NCBI GenBank assembly: GCA_964439595.1
Contig: CAYTOK010000015.1
Location: 1-56,921, forward strand
Origin: CAIJXB01 sp964439595
Lineage (GTDB): Bacteria; Chlamydiota; Chlamydiia; Chlamydiales; Rhabdochlamydiaceae
Length of the DNA: 56,921 nt
Direction: 5' to 3'
Shown: piece after piece, positions 44,901-53,534 of the stretch
Position numbering within the stretch: the stretch's first letter is position 1
How the letters are laid out: each line of letters begins with the position of its first letter
Notes under the pieces: generated by a model
The model's database searches: none
Told to the model about the DNA's origin: nothing
Seen by the model: only the letters and a program-made list of their open reading frames with translations
Translations under genes and position numbers: made by a program

Positions 44901-45150
44901 GGCTCTTTATTTTAGGGGACTTCGGGAGCCCTGCCCTATTTATCCTAAGTGGTTTTTTACTTTTCTTTCTAAAGATAGAGAAGAGATGCAAAAAAAAGTT
45001 AATCCGTCTTCTTATAACACAGGCTTTGAAGATCCCTACGAGCAGTGGACCTTGCAAAGGGATCCTCCACTTAAAGTAGAGCATATAGAGAAAAAGTGGC
45101 AGAAGCAGTGGCTTGATGTTTTTTCTCTATTTATAGAGGAGGGTGAATAA
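41962..45150 (+). CDS. recC: Exodeoxyribonuclease V subunit RecC
   Basis: A 1062-residue protein, close to the 1122 residues of the E. coli subunit, and the first gene of recC-recB-recD. RecC holds the RecBCD complex together and recognises Chi; its helicase-like and nuclease-like domains are inactive. Recognisable segments are 'ILVFSSNLEAYIPYIHSVFG' (helicase-fold strand), 'KIIYVLGFDEESFPKKE' near residue 610, typical for RecC, 'SYERVSSQDQKQQGPSRLLEEI' and 'KAPRVVQIRKIEDFAKNPVRFYYKEVLGV'. It has no signal peptide. The stop codon overlaps the recB start by one base. Context with RecB and RecD makes the call firm. Confidence 0.93.
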   Translation: MEKRPVVYFSNQMEKLAEALGEELFKPGADPFAKRIVLLPHHSLKSYLSSFFANHPKWNISIAVEYKTLLEGVMTLLEGEKKGQFPSKLGISFAIEEALSQIMPEEEKQKILWMAKELSTIFYEYSIFEPKALSKWLLASGWKQDLWNKLFSSEGKWKALVDVLSHKDPIDIPVHLFGFASLPGHFFDFFCRSKVHFYFLSPSKMFWEDLCSDKERIYLEKKMIGNRVQLHVQEQLSFLLKQTHPLLANWGRVGRNLLTRFGKMECYLEEEYVDLPGGSLLSFLQKSLLDLEDAFEKQEVSKEDTSFLCISASSKLREVEVLLETIKELLLVTEREPKDILVFSSNLEAYIPYIHSVFGGVDCPFSYSMHGLSASTFAQEAQGIEFFFFLAESRFTKKELFRFFSFPSVMEKWGFSSKDLSLLRKWVEKAHILWGLSSEHRRDCIENIWPKEVEAFSLEEEGSWAEGLKRLILGLAIDPSGIFYEEIPVQPIPVIEWVEAELLGRFMEAIFNLQEVVSSIYQEGGKTLEMWVSLVRKWLDTFFASSKIGDALVRDLKALQEEVSSEQAFSFESFKRALQSCLEAKKESFQSSHLQAIKFLPLEMGGSYPSKIIYVLGFDEESFPKKEIRSCLDESGGVRELSSIADQSRYLLLELLVNARECLVFSYERVSSQDQKQQGPSRLLEEIMSYIDLRYFFADLLDKPSVFFTRHHPAVSFAKEYFEQNSLFTSFSTFSLAKRYYGGTKEPLKFFFPSWQEEIGEKIIEKAPRVVQIRKIEDFAKNPVRFYYKEVLGVFFDFTLPEDEEFFLSPLVKSRIKKNALKCSLENGAAIAARRGEIPLGRLGVIGVQELEEELFTWKENLTLFALQESDLFSIEFTSGVSQIVKEKGRVICPPIFLEVEGIGEVAIEGKIYPVSSKGFLWLGKKKKEDYPILWPSYLLFLCVAKEKELGFAEECLLLEEGKVFPIHPENPLLELSKYMALYFRGLREPCPIYPKWFFTFLSKDREEMQKKVNPSSYNTGFEDPYEQWTLQRDPPLKVEHIEKKWQKQWLDVFSLFIEEGE

Positions 45151-48100
45151 TGCTATTTGATGTATTAGATGCGAAGACTCCTATTTTTGGACATTATTTT
45201 TTAGAGGCATCTGCCGGAACAGGAAAGACCTTTGCCATTGAAAATATCGTGCCAAGACTTTTACTTGAATCAAAAATCCCTATGGGAATTGAATCTATTT
45301 TAGTTGTCACATTTACAAGAGCTGCCACAAGAGAGTTAAAAGGAAGGATTTATAAAAACCTTCTTATGGTTGCTTCTGCTCTAGAAAAGGGAGAGGGTGG
45401 CCCTACATATTTAGAAGTTTTTTATAAGGGTTCTCCCGAGGTCTTACGCTCTGCTAAAAGAAAGGTGGAGGAGGCTATATTTTCTTTTGAAAAAGCCCAA
45501 ATTTTTACTTTGCATAGTTTTTGTCTTAGCATTTTACAAGAATTTGCTTTTGATGCGCATTTTTTTATGGAGGCTAAAGAAAAAGAAACTGTAGAGAAAA
45601 CAGAGTTACTTCGAGAATATATAAAAGATTTTCTTAGGATAGGGATAAGGCCGGAGCTTTTAAGCGCCTCGCAGCTTCGCAGGATTTGTACGCAAAGGCG
45701 GATTGGCAAAGATGTAGAAGCCCTTGTCGATAGTGTTGTAAAGATAGTAGAAAAAGAGGAAGATATACATTTTTATTTGTCTGCAAAAGAGCAGTGGGAG
45801 GCTTGGAATGAGGCTTTACTTCTTTTACCAAGAAAGTCTTCTCACGAATTATGGGATGAACTTAGTTTGGTTTCGCCAAGACTTGTAAAATCTCAAAAAT
45901 GGATTTTTCAAATACGGACATTTTTTTCTTTTGTAGAAAAGGGTTTTTGTCTTTTTTCTGAGTGGGACAGTTTTTTAAGCGAAAAAGAATTTTTTCTTGG
46001 GCAAAAGGAGCTAGCTAAGAAAAATTTTTTAGGAGAACTAAGAACCCGTTTTTTAACTTTATTTGAAGAGGCTACTAATCCTAAAAAATTACTTCTGCGA
46101 TTAGCTAGAGCTTCTAAAGCTAACTACAGCAAAGGGAAAAAAGATCTTTCTTTTTCTAGTCCTGATGATTTTGTCATGAGATTAAAAAACGCTTTGCAAA
46201 ATGAAAGTTTTAAAGAGAAAGTTCGAAATAAATATAAAGCTCTTATTATCGACGAATTCCAAGATACGGATTTCCAGCAGTGGACTATTTTTAATTCCTT
46301 ATTTTTAACTTCTGACTACCTTATTCCTGTAGTCTATTTGGTCGGAGATCCGAAGCAGTCTATTTATGGGTTTCGTAGCGCGGATGTTTATATTTATCTT
46401 AAAGCTAGAAATGTATTTTTAGAAGGGAGTCATTTTTATTTAGGGACTAACTTTAGGTCGCACCCGCATCTTGTGGATGCATTAAACGTGCTGTTTTCTT
46501 TTGGTATGCCGGCTTCTTGGATGTTGCTCCCTTTTACAGGGGAGAGCCTTGAAGTTCGCAGCGTGGGTGCTAGGCCTTGGGCTCAGTCTTTGCTACAAGA
46601 AGAAACTAAGGGAAGGATTCACTTTTTTTTAAAGGAAGTGAGTGAAGAAAATAAAGTGGAAGTAGAGGAAGATTTTCTTATCCCTTATATGGCAGAGGAG
46701 GTTATCCGTTTACAAAAAGAAAGGGGGATCCCTTTTGAAAAAATAGCAATTCTTGTGAAAGATCGGTTTCAGGGAGCGAGGCTACAAAAGCGATTTAAGA
46801 AATATGGAATTCCGTGTCGGATGCAAAAAAGTTTTTCTGTAAAAAGTGCGGCCTATGAAGGGATGAAAAGTCTTGTAGAGGTACTGGTCTATCCTACAGA
46901 CCTTAGTGTGATAAAAAAGTTTTTGGGGAGTGTTTTAATGGGCTATTCTTCAGTAGACATTTTAGGCTCCTTGGAGAATCTTCTTTTACAAGAAAAAAGA
47001 GAGTATTTTACGGACGCTGCTTTTTTTATGAAAAAAAAAGGTTTCGGCTCTTTTTTTTCCTATTTTCTTGCTTCTCCATCTGCCCAAGAAGGGAAAACAG
47101 TAGGGGAGGAACTGCTTAGTAGAGAAGACTCTTCCTTATACTTTGACTTAAGACAACTCTTTCAGATTCTGTTAGCAGAGATTCCCTCTTCTTTGTACGA
47201 CCCGGAAGCTATTTTGACTTTTTTAGAAGAAATGAAAAGGATGGATCCTGCAAATGATCTATTTAAACAGCCTTTAGAAGAAGAGGAGCAGCAGGTCCAA
47301 GTAATGACTCTTCATAAGAGTAAGGGGCTAGAATTTGAAATAGTATTTGCTTTAGCTTTGGGCTCTAGATTTACTGGTAAAGAAGATTTTATTTCTGTAA
47401 GAAAAGAGGAAGGTCGAGAGCTTAGAGCTTTTGAAGAGGAAGAGGAGGCTTATCTTTTACATGTGGAAGAAATAGATGCAGAAAAACTGCGTCACCTTTA
47501 CGTGGCTTTAACTAGAGCGAAAGAAAGGGTGTACATTCCCTATGTTTTATATAAAAACCCTAAGGAAATTGATAGAGCTTCGGCGGCTCCTATAGAACTT
47601 TTTTTGAATTGTTTTGGGTTAAATGAGTGCAGTTTTAGCGAGATTTATCAAAAAATACTTAGTTCTTCTTTAACAAAGTGCATTTCTCAGTTAGACAGTA
47701 TTGGCTCTAAGGCCTCGATTAGCTATGAAATTGTACCTAGTAGTTTTTCTTGTAAGGAGATTTTTTCCCTAAAAGAAGAGGTGTTGTTTCCTCCTGCTTC
47801 TTCTTTTTTTTCCTATAAAGAGGCCTTTATTTTTTCCTTCTCGTCTCTTATTCAAGAAGGAAAGAAGGAAAGCTTTTGTTCTAAAGATCTAGTAGCTTCT
47901 TCTTTTGCTTTGCCTCCCGGGGCTGAAACAGGAACTGTCATGCACTTTATTTTAGAAAACTTATGTAAAACGGGTTTACATCAGAAGATGGATGCGGAGG
48001 CATTTGCTTTGGTTTTGAAAGGATGTAGGGGCACTTGCTTAGAGACAAAAGAAGAGATTGTTTTTACTATGTTAAAAGATGTTATGGAGAAAGAGATTGT

Positions 48101-48515
48101 AACCCCAACCATGCGATTTTGTCTTAAAGAGGTAGATTCTTCTTCTATGCAGATGGAGATGGAGTTTTTGTATCCTATAGGATCTTCTTTAATCAAAGGA
48201 TTCATCGATCTTATTTTTCGTTTTAAAGGAAAATACTTTCTTTTAGATTGGAAGACCAATGTTTTAGGGTTGGAAGGAGAAGAGTATGAGGACACTAAGG
48301 TGAGGGAGTGTATGGCTGAGAGTCGCTATGATCTGCAAGCTGTTATTTATGCAGCAGCTATTAAAAAAATGTTGGCTATTTTTGAAAAAAATAATCCTCA
48401 AGGCTCTTTTGAATCTTTTGAAGGGGCTATTTATTTCTTTTTAAGGGGGAGAAATCCATATTTTTTTTATCCTGACTTTTCTTTATTACAAAAACTTGAG
48501 ATGGGGGAATTATGA
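45150..48515 (+). CDS. recB: Exodeoxyribonuclease V subunit RecB
   Basis: The 1121-residue protein is a UvrD/Rep-type SF1A helicase with a C-terminal nuclease, as in E. coli RecB (1180). Visible motifs: Walker A 'EASAGTGKTFAIE' (residues 19-31), motif Ia 'ILVVTFTRAATRELKGRI', motif II 'LIIDEFQDTD', motif III 'LVGDPKQSIYGFRSAD', 'VQVMTLHKSKGLEFEIVF' and motif VI 'RHLYVALTRAKERVYIP'. The nuclease has 'LIKGFIDLIFRFKGKYFLLDWKTN', with the Asp and D-x-K residues intact, so it should be active. It would process double-strand ends with RecC and RecD. GAGGAGG lies just before its ATG, and its own stop overlaps the recD start. Confidence 0.96.
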   Translation: MLFDVLDAKTPIFGHYFLEASAGTGKTFAIENIVPRLLLESKIPMGIESILVVTFTRAATRELKGRIYKNLLMVASALEKGEGGPTYLEVFYKGSPEVLRSAKRKVEEAIFSFEKAQIFTLHSFCLSILQEFAFDAHFFMEAKEKETVEKTELLREYIKDFLRIGIRPELLSASQLRRICTQRRIGKDVEALVDSVVKIVEKEEDIHFYLSAKEQWEAWNEALLLLPRKSSHELWDELSLVSPRLVKSQKWIFQIRTFFSFVEKGFCLFSEWDSFLSEKEFFLGQKELAKKNFLGELRTRFLTLFEEATNPKKLLLRLARASKANYSKGKKDLSFSSPDDFVMRLKNALQNESFKEKVRNKYKALIIDEFQDTDFQQWTIFNSLFLTSDYLIPVVYLVGDPKQSIYGFRSADVYIYLKARNVFLEGSHFYLGTNFRSHPHLVDALNVLFSFGMPASWMLLPFTGESLEVRSVGARPWAQSLLQEETKGRIHFFLKEVSEENKVEVEEDFLIPYMAEEVIRLQKERGIPFEKIAILVKDRFQGARLQKRFKKYGIPCRMQKSFSVKSAAYEGMKSLVEVLVYPTDLSVIKKFLGSVLMGYSSVDILGSLENLLLQEKREYFTDAAFFMKKKGFGSFFSYFLASPSAQEGKTVGEELLSREDSSLYFDLRQLFQILLAEIPSSLYDPEAILTFLEEMKRMDPANDLFKQPLEEEEQQVQVMTLHKSKGLEFEIVFALALGSRFTGKEDFISVRKEEGRELRAFEEEEEAYLLHVEEIDAEKLRHLYVALTRAKERVYIPYVLYKNPKEIDRASAAPIELFLNCFGLNECSFSEIYQKILSSSLTKCISQLDSIGSKASISYEIVPSSFSCKEIFSLKEEVLFPPASSFFSYKEAFIFSFSSLIQEGKKESFCSKDLVASSFALPPGAETGTVMHFILENLCKTGLHQKMDAEAFALVLKGCRGTCLETKEEIVFTMLKDVMEKEIVTPTMRFCLKEVDSSSMQMEMEFLYPIGSSLIKGFIDLIFRFKGKYFLLDWKTNVLGLEGEEYEDTKVRECMAESRYDLQAVIYAAAIKKMLAIFEKNNPQGSFESFEGAIYFFLRGRNPYFFYPDFSLLQKLEMGEL

Positions 48516-50227
48516 TGGAAAAATGGATTGACAGTCAGGTATTTGCCCCTATTGACTATTTTTTTGCAAAAACCATCTTGTCTTTATACAAAGAAAAAAC
48601 CCATGGAGTTTTTCTTGCTTATCTTTTAGCTATGGGAAGAAGTGGTCATTTGTGTGTTGAGGTATCTGAAGGGAAGGTGACACCCTCTCCCTCTTTTTTA
48701 ACGGAAGATCCTGAGCTAGCTATGATTTTAGAAAAGGAACTTGTGGAGTTTTTTCCGTCTATTCCCTCCTCTTTTTGTCATAAAATTAGTAAAGGGAATT
48801 CTCTTCCTAAGGTTCCTCTTTATTTATGGGAAAATAGGCTGTATTTTCAGAGGAATTGGGAGCTTGAGGAATCTTTTTTATTTCATTTAGAAAGAATTCA
48901 AAAAGGGCATTTGCAAAAAACGATAACCTCGCCTCAATTTAATAAGATGTTAAATAATGAGCAAATAACAGCTGTAACAAAGGCCCTAGAGTCTCCTATT
49001 AGTTTAATTTCAGGAGGACCCGGAACGGGGAAGACCTTTACTGCTATAGAGATAGTAAGTTCTTTTCTTTTGGCATTCCCCGAGGAAAAAAGAAAAAAAT
49101 TACGCATTAAGCTAGCTGCCCCTACAGGTAAAGCTGCAGCAATTTTAGAAAAGAATATAATGGAAAGGTTGTCTGGGCTCTTTAGTAACATAGAATGTGG
49201 AACAATACACTCTTTTTTGAAAATGGGATCTTATGAAGAGGGTAAGAGTCTTTTTGCTGACTTATTTCTTATTGACGAGTCTTCGATGTTAGATGCTAAA
49301 TTATTTGTACAATTTCTTGAGGGACTTCAGACCGGGGGACGGGTCATTTTTATGGGGGATAAAGACCAGTTGCCCCCGGTAGAGGCTGGAGGTTTCTTTT
49401 CGGATTTAATTGCTGTTTCTGAGGAAATTGCTTTGCCAGTTACCTTATTAAAAAAAAGCCTTCGAGTGGAGAAGCAGGAACTGCAAGATTTAGCGGAGGC
49501 TTTACTATCTGTTGACGTGGAGAGGGTTAAAGAGCAGGAAGGCGTTGAGATTTTACCGAAAAATAGTCTTTCTGCAGTTCGAGAGAGAGTTTGGATGGAA
49601 TGTAAATCGGCTTTTTCTTTTTTTATGAAAGAATGTAGCGAGACAAATCTTTTAGATGCTTTAAAAAAAGTGGAGAAGTTTCGCGTTTTAAGTTGTATGC
49701 GAAAAGGTTTTTTAGGAGTGGATCATTTAAATAGGATGGTTTTGGAGAGGTTTCTAAGCGAATTACAGGAAGATCAGTTCTTAGTTTGTCCTATTTTGAT
49801 TACAGCAAATGATACAGCAAGACAGTTAATGAATGGCGATATTGGATTTTTATGTGCAAAAGCCTCTTCTTTAAAGAGGTCTTTATATCAATCATGTGAT
49901 AGAGCTTTTTTCTTAAATAAGGAAGATTCGGCAGATTTAATAAAATTTAGGGAGATTTCAGCTACAATACTTCCTTCTTTTGAGTTTGCTTATTGTCTTT
50001 CTGTTCATAAGAGTCAAGGAAGCGAGTATGAGTCAGTTTTAGTCTTGGCTCCTTCCGGTAGTGAAAGACTAGGAAAGGAAGTTCTCTATACTGCAGTAAC
50101 AAGAGCTAAGAAAAAAGTAAAAGTACTTATAGAAGAAAATACACTAGTATCTCTTTTAGGGAAGAGTTCGAAGAAAATATCAGGAGTGCAAAAAAAGCTT
50201 AGCGGCAAAGGAATCCTTTTCCGCTAA
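48512..50227 (+). CDS. recD: Exodeoxyribonuclease V subunit RecD
   Basis: The 571-residue SF1B helicase subunit of RecBCD. After an N-terminal region of about 150 residues that contacts RecC, it has Walker A 'SGGPGTGKTFTAIE', 'LAAPTGKAAAIL', the DExx box 'LFLIDESSMLDAKLF', 'GDKDQLPPVEAGGFFSDL' and a C-terminal UvrD_C_2 region with 'LSVHKSQGSEYESVLVL' and 'LYTAVTRAKKKVKVL'. Two ATG codons occur in tandem at the start; the first overlaps the recB stop. The last codons and the stop form part of a terminator hairpin. Chlamydia trachomatis keeps its recD apart from recB/recC as I recall, whereas here all three are joined. Confidence 0.95.
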   Translation: MMEKWIDSQVFAPIDYFFAKTILSLYKEKTHGVFLAYLLAMGRSGHLCVEVSEGKVTPSPSFLTEDPELAMILEKELVEFFPSIPSSFCHKISKGNSLPKVPLYLWENRLYFQRNWELEESFLFHLERIQKGHLQKTITSPQFNKMLNNEQITAVTKALESPISLISGGPGTGKTFTAIEIVSSFLLAFPEEKRKKLRIKLAAPTGKAAAILEKNIMERLSGLFSNIECGTIHSFLKMGSYEEGKSLFADLFLIDESSMLDAKLFVQFLEGLQTGGRVIFMGDKDQLPPVEAGGFFSDLIAVSEEIALPVTLLKKSLRVEKQELQDLAEALLSVDVERVKEQEGVEILPKNSLSAVRERVWMECKSAFSFFMKECSETNLLDALKKVEKFRVLSCMRKGFLGVDHLNRMVLERFLSELQEDQFLVCPILITANDTARQLMNGDIGFLCAKASSLKRSLYQSCDRAFFLNKEDSADLIKFREISATILPSFEFAYCLSVHKSQGSEYESVLVLAPSGSERLGKEVLYTAVTRAKKKVKVLIEENTLVSLLGKSSKKISGVQKKLSGKGILFR

Positions 50228-50238
50228 GATAATTTTTT
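50198..50238 (+). terminator. Terminator embedded in the 3' end of recD
   Basis: CTTAGCGG-c-AAAGGA-a-TCCTTT-t-CCGCTAAG forms a 14-pair hairpin with one internal mismatch and a very tight loop, followed by ATAATTTTTT. The right arm contains the recD stop codon, and the T run touches the stop of the convergent rpsT gene, so coding and termination signals are superimposed. Confidence 0.85.
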
Positions 50239-50515
50239 ACGCTTTTGAAGCCAATTTTCTTGTAATGCGAGATTTAAAGCGGTTAGCTTTATTTTTCTTA
50301 AACACGCCTTTTTTAACCCCTTTATCCATGAGGCTATAAACAGTGTTTAATTTTTCGGAAATTTGCGTTGCGTCTGCGTCTTTGCATAGCTTTATTGCTG
50401 TGTTGACTTTAGAACGGAATGCTTTATTTCGCAGTCTATTTTTTTCGCTTTGAAGGTCTCTCTTAATCGCCGTTGGCGTTCTGACCTTAGCTTTTTTTGT
50501 TTTTTCAGTTGCCAT
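50237..50515 (-). CDS. rpsT: 30S ribosomal protein S20
   Basis: A 92-residue, lysine- and arginine-rich protein that binds the 5' domain of 16S rRNA early in small-subunit assembly. Characteristic segments are 'TPTAIKRDLQSEKNRLRNKAFRSKVNTAIK' and the final 'GVFKKNKANRFKSRITRKLASKA'. The ATG giving 'MATEKTKKAKVR' is chosen because a 23-residue upstream extension is unlike any S20. Length fits the family (about 85-95). It is divergent from a small membrane protein gene and lies near rpoD, a neighbourhood shared with Chlamydia. Confidence 0.95.
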   Translation of the reverse strand: MATEKTKKAKVRTPTAIKRDLQSEKNRLRNKAFRSKVNTAIKLCKDADATQISEKLNTVYSLMDKGVKKGVFKKNKANRFKSRITRKLASKA

Positions 50516-50651
50516 ATTTGTGAACTCTTTCTCTGTAAGAATAAAGATATCCAGCAATATACGGCATCGTCTATAATTTGTCAAAGTTTGAATTTATAAT
50601 TTGGCGTTTTATTGCCTCAATTTTTTATTTTAGTGATTTTGTGAGGAAGAT

Positions 50652-51095
50652 ATGCAAAAAAGGTGGATAGGAATTTTCAGCCTGCTTTTAGTTGTTTTTT
50701 TATTTTTTTTTGTAAAAGCAGGAACGCAGGTGGGGGAATATCTTTCCTTAAATACCCAAACAAGAGCTTTAGTAGAAAATTGGCAGATAATCAGAAAAGC
50801 AGAAGACGCTTTTGCTATTGAGGTTTCCTATAGATTTCGTGTAAAGGATAGGGAATTTATGGGAAAAACAGAGTTTATTAAGCCTTACTTTTTTAACGAG
50901 GAATCAGCTAAAAAAGCTGTTCAAAAGCTTTCTGTGCAGCCTTGGACTGTTTTTTTTCATGAGAAAAATCCTCAAAATAGTTCTTTGCAAAGAAAGTTTC
51001 CTTTTCAAGGTTCTATCCACGCTTTTTTAGTCTTAGGATTGCTTGTGTATTTTGTATTTCTTAAGAAGTGGCTAGAAAAGTCTTCATTTGTCTAA
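50652..51095 (+). CDS. Small membrane protein, DUF3592-like
   Basis: A 147-residue protein with one transmembrane helix at each end (about residues 7-24 and 122-139) and a periplasmic domain of about 95 residues. The middle contains 'FAIEVSYRFRVKDREFMGKT' and 'AVQKLSVQPWTVFFHEKNPQNSSLQ', the arrangement seen in DUF3592 proteins. Function of that family is unknown. The ATG is preceded by GAGGAAG. Its 3' end overlaps by 12 bases a convergent gene of unknown function. In Chlamydia a hypothetical gene also sits between rpsT and rpoD, but I cannot say that it is the same. Confidence 0.72.
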   Translation: MQKRWIGIFSLLLVVFLFFFVKAGTQVGEYLSLNTQTRALVENWQIIRKAEDAFAIEVSYRFRVKDREFMGKTEFIKPYFFNEESAKKAVQKLSVQPWTVFFHEKNPQNSSLQRKFPFQGSIHAFLVLGLLVYFVFLKKWLEKSSFV

Positions 51096-51578
51096 TTTTT
51101 CCTTCAGAAAGGAGTAGAGTTTTTTTGTGAGTTGTAGTGTTTTTTTAGGGGAATTTTGTCTTTGTAGTAAGCTGCGCTTATGTTTTTGATTTCTTATATA
51201 AGAGAGATCTTCGCTGAAGGGAGGAAGGGGAACTTTAAGAAGCGGCAGGGGGTAACGTCCATTTTGTGTTAGAAGCTGTTTTCTATCATAAAGAGCAAAA
51301 CTATTTTTCGGTTTTTCTTTTCCTAAAAAATAAAGAAGAGGGGTATTTGTAAAACGTTTCCTATGTAAAAAAGAATCTAGGATAATCCAAATAACACTTT
51401 CCTTTTTTTTAAAGACTTGGCTTTTATGTAGTTTTTTGAAAAAGACAATTGGTAGAAGGGAAGAGTTTGATTCTTTAGGCATAAAAAAGGTGTGGGTTTT
51501 TCCTTGATCCTGGATAAAATAGTGAGTGGAGAGTGTCTCTAATAAAAACGATAGGGCTTTTTGTTCTTTTTTAAACAT
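51084..51578 (-). CDS. Basic protein of unknown function
   Basis: A 164-residue, lysine-rich protein without signal peptide or membrane span. It contains possible strand segments 'HTFFMPKE' and 'ESVIWIILDSFLH' and a basic C-terminal helix 'LQLTKKLYSFLKEKLDK'. I recognise no family. The ribosome site is poor (only an A-rich run before ATG), so a later start is possible. It is convergent with the small membrane protein gene and lies upstream of and divergent from rpoD. The normal amino-acid composition and length favour a real gene. Confidence 0.5.
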   Translation of the reverse strand: MFKKEQKALSFLLETLSTHYFIQDQGKTHTFFMPKESNSSLLPIVFFKKLHKSQVFKKKESVIWIILDSFLHRKRFTNTPLLYFLGKEKPKNSFALYDRKQLLTQNGRYPLPLLKVPLPPFSEDLSYIRNQKHKRSLLQRQNSPKKTLQLTKKLYSFLKEKLDK

Positions 51579-51711
51579 GCAAAGTCTTTTTTAAAATTTT
51601 AAGAATGAGATTAGCGTTTTGTCTATATTTTCTCTATTGCTAAAAACTCTTAGATTCCTATACAGTGGCGTTATTATAAGTAGTACTCTGTTTTTGAAGC
51701 AGGGAAGATGC

Positions 51712-51741
51712 TTGACAAAAAGAGCCTTATTCCTTGAGAAT
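51712..51741 (+). promoter_or_regulatory. Candidate rpoD promoter
   Basis: A perfect -35 hexamer TTGACA is followed after 18 bases by GAGAAT, which matches the -10 consensus at four of six positions. It would give a leader of about 95 bases before the rpoD start. The weak -10 makes this tentative. Confidence 0.4.
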
Positions 51742-51844
51742 TTAGCCTCTTTATGGGCGCTTTTTTTGCCGGTTTTAACAATTTAACTTAGGAGCAGTGC
51801 TTTTTCTTGTCTTTTTGAGATAGGGTTTATGCACTGTCAAATGG

Positions 51845-53509
51845 ATGACAAAAGAGACGGAAAGCAGTGGTCTTAGCCACCAACATCAGCAGAAGGTTGA
51901 AGAACTCGTAGCTCTAGCTAAAGAACAGGGATATATTACTTACGAGGAGATCAATGAAATTCTTCCTATGAATTTCGACTCTGCAGAGCAGATTGATCAA
52001 ATTTTGATTTTCTTAAGTGGAATGGATATTCAGATCCTAAACCAAGCTGAAGTAGATCGTCAAAAAGAACGCAAGAAAGAAGTAAAGGAATTAGAAGCCG
52101 CACCCAAGCGCTCTGAGGGCAGTTCGGATGATCCTGTAAGAATGTATCTTAAGGAAATGGGATCGGTGCCCCTTCTTACTAGAGAAGAAGAGGTGGAGAT
52201 CTCTAAAAGAATTGAGAAAGCTCAGATTCAAATAGAAAAGATCATTATGCGCTTCCGCTATTCGACACGTGAGGCTATTTCCATTGCCAACTATTTAATG
52301 ACGGGAAAAGACCGGTTTGACAAGCTTGTATCAGAGAAAGAAGTTTCTGATAAAGCTGCTTACCTTGCATTGTTACCTAAACTGTGTAGTTTAGTGAAAA
52401 CAGAAGATGAGATTTTAGAATCTTTGCTTATTAAATTAAAGAACCCCGATCTTAAAAAAGTAGATCGCGTTACTATTGCTGAAGATATTGAAAAGACTCG
52501 TATTCGTATGCAAGCGTATTTAAAGAGAATGTTTTGTCGTCATAATATCATTGAAGACTTTATTGAGGTAATCCTGACGGCTTACGATCGATTTCTCTCT
52601 TTGGAAAAAGAGATACAGGAATTAATTCCAAGAGCAGAAAAAAATAAATTTGCCGCCGCAAAGCTCCTTGGTATGAAGAGAAAGTTAGAAAAAAGAGAGT
52701 TGGCAGCAGGCAGAGGCATTGACGAGTTTAAAAAAGATGTTCGTATGCTGCAAAGATGGATGGATAAAAGTCAGGAAGCTAAAAGAGAGATGGTTGAGTC
52801 CAATTTGCGACTTGTTATTTCTATTGCTAAGAAGTACACAAATAGAGGCCTCTCTTTTCTTGATCTTATTCAAGAGGGGAATGTAGGCCTTATGAAGGCG
52901 GTAGAAAAATTTGAGTATCGTAGAGGATATAAATTTTCTACTTATGCTACTTGGTGGATACGTCAAGCTGTAACAAGAGCTATTGCAGACCAAGCGAGAA
53001 CGATTCGTATTCCTGTTCACATGATTGAGACAATTAATAAAGTTCTTCGCGGGGCGAAGAAGCTTATGATGGAGACAGGGAGAGAGCCTACTCCGGAAGA
53101 GCTTGGTATTGAGCTTGGACTTTCTGCTGAAAGGATTCGAGAAATTTATAAAATAGCGCAACATCCTATCTCTTTACAAGCAGAAGTGGGGGATGGGGGT
53201 GAGAGCCAATTTGGAGATTTCTTAGAGGATACGAGCATAGAGTCTCCTGCCGAGGCAACTGGGTATGCAATTTTAAAAGATAAAATGAATGAAGTGTTAA
53301 CAACGTTAACAGATAGAGAGAGAACCGTACTTATTGAACGTTTTGGTCTTTTAGATGGAAAGCCTAAAACTTTAGAAGAGGTGGGTGTTCGATTTAAGGT
53401 GACAAGGGAGAGGGTTCGTCAGATTGAAGCAAAGGCTCTTCGTAAGATGAGACATCCGACACGCTCGAAGCAACTGCAAGCATTTTTAGATCTTTTAGAG
53501 ACGGATTAA
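51845..53509 (+). CDS. rpoD: RNA polymerase major sigma factor (sigma-66)
   Basis: The 554-residue primary sigma factor directs RNA polymerase to housekeeping promoters. Domains in order: region 1.1 ('LVALAKEQGYITYEEINEILP'), region 1.2 ('DDPVRMYLKEMGSVPLLTREEEVEISKRIE'), the non-conserved insert, regions 2.1-2.4 ('ESNLRLVISIAKKYTNRGLSFLDLIQEGN' and 'YKFSTYATWWIRQAVTRAIADQ'), region 3 ('PTPEELGIELGLSAERIREI'), and region 4 with the helix-turn-helix 'KTLEEVGVRFKVTRERVRQIEAKALRKM'. The N-terminal 100 residues match chlamydial sigma-66 as I remember it and are the best taxonomic marker here. The chosen ATG gives the expected N-terminus. A helicase gene follows within 30 bases. Confidence 0.97.
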   Translation: MTKETESSGLSHQHQQKVEELVALAKEQGYITYEEINEILPMNFDSAEQIDQILIFLSGMDIQILNQAEVDRQKERKKEVKELEAAPKRSEGSSDDPVRMYLKEMGSVPLLTREEEVEISKRIEKAQIQIEKIIMRFRYSTREAISIANYLMTGKDRFDKLVSEKEVSDKAAYLALLPKLCSLVKTEDEILESLLIKLKNPDLKKVDRVTIAEDIEKTRIRMQAYLKRMFCRHNIIEDFIEVILTAYDRFLSLEKEIQELIPRAEKNKFAAAKLLGMKRKLEKRELAAGRGIDEFKKDVRMLQRWMDKSQEAKREMVESNLRLVISIAKKYTNRGLSFLDLIQEGNVGLMKAVEKFEYRRGYKFSTYATWWIRQAVTRAIADQARTIRIPVHMIETINKVLRGAKKLMMETGREPTPEELGIELGLSAERIREIYKIAQHPISLQAEVGDGGESQFGDFLEDTSIESPAEATGYAILKDKMNEVLTTLTDRERTVLIERFGLLDGKPKTLEEVGVRFKVTRERVRQIEAKALRKMRHPTRSKQLQAFLDLLETD

Positions 53510-53534
53510 CCACTTTCCCCCCTGTGTGTGTTTT

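Noticed and set aside
52685..53164. Long minus-strand frame inside rpoD
   Set aside because: Mirror frame of the highly conserved sigma-factor region 2; no ribosome site or family resemblance.
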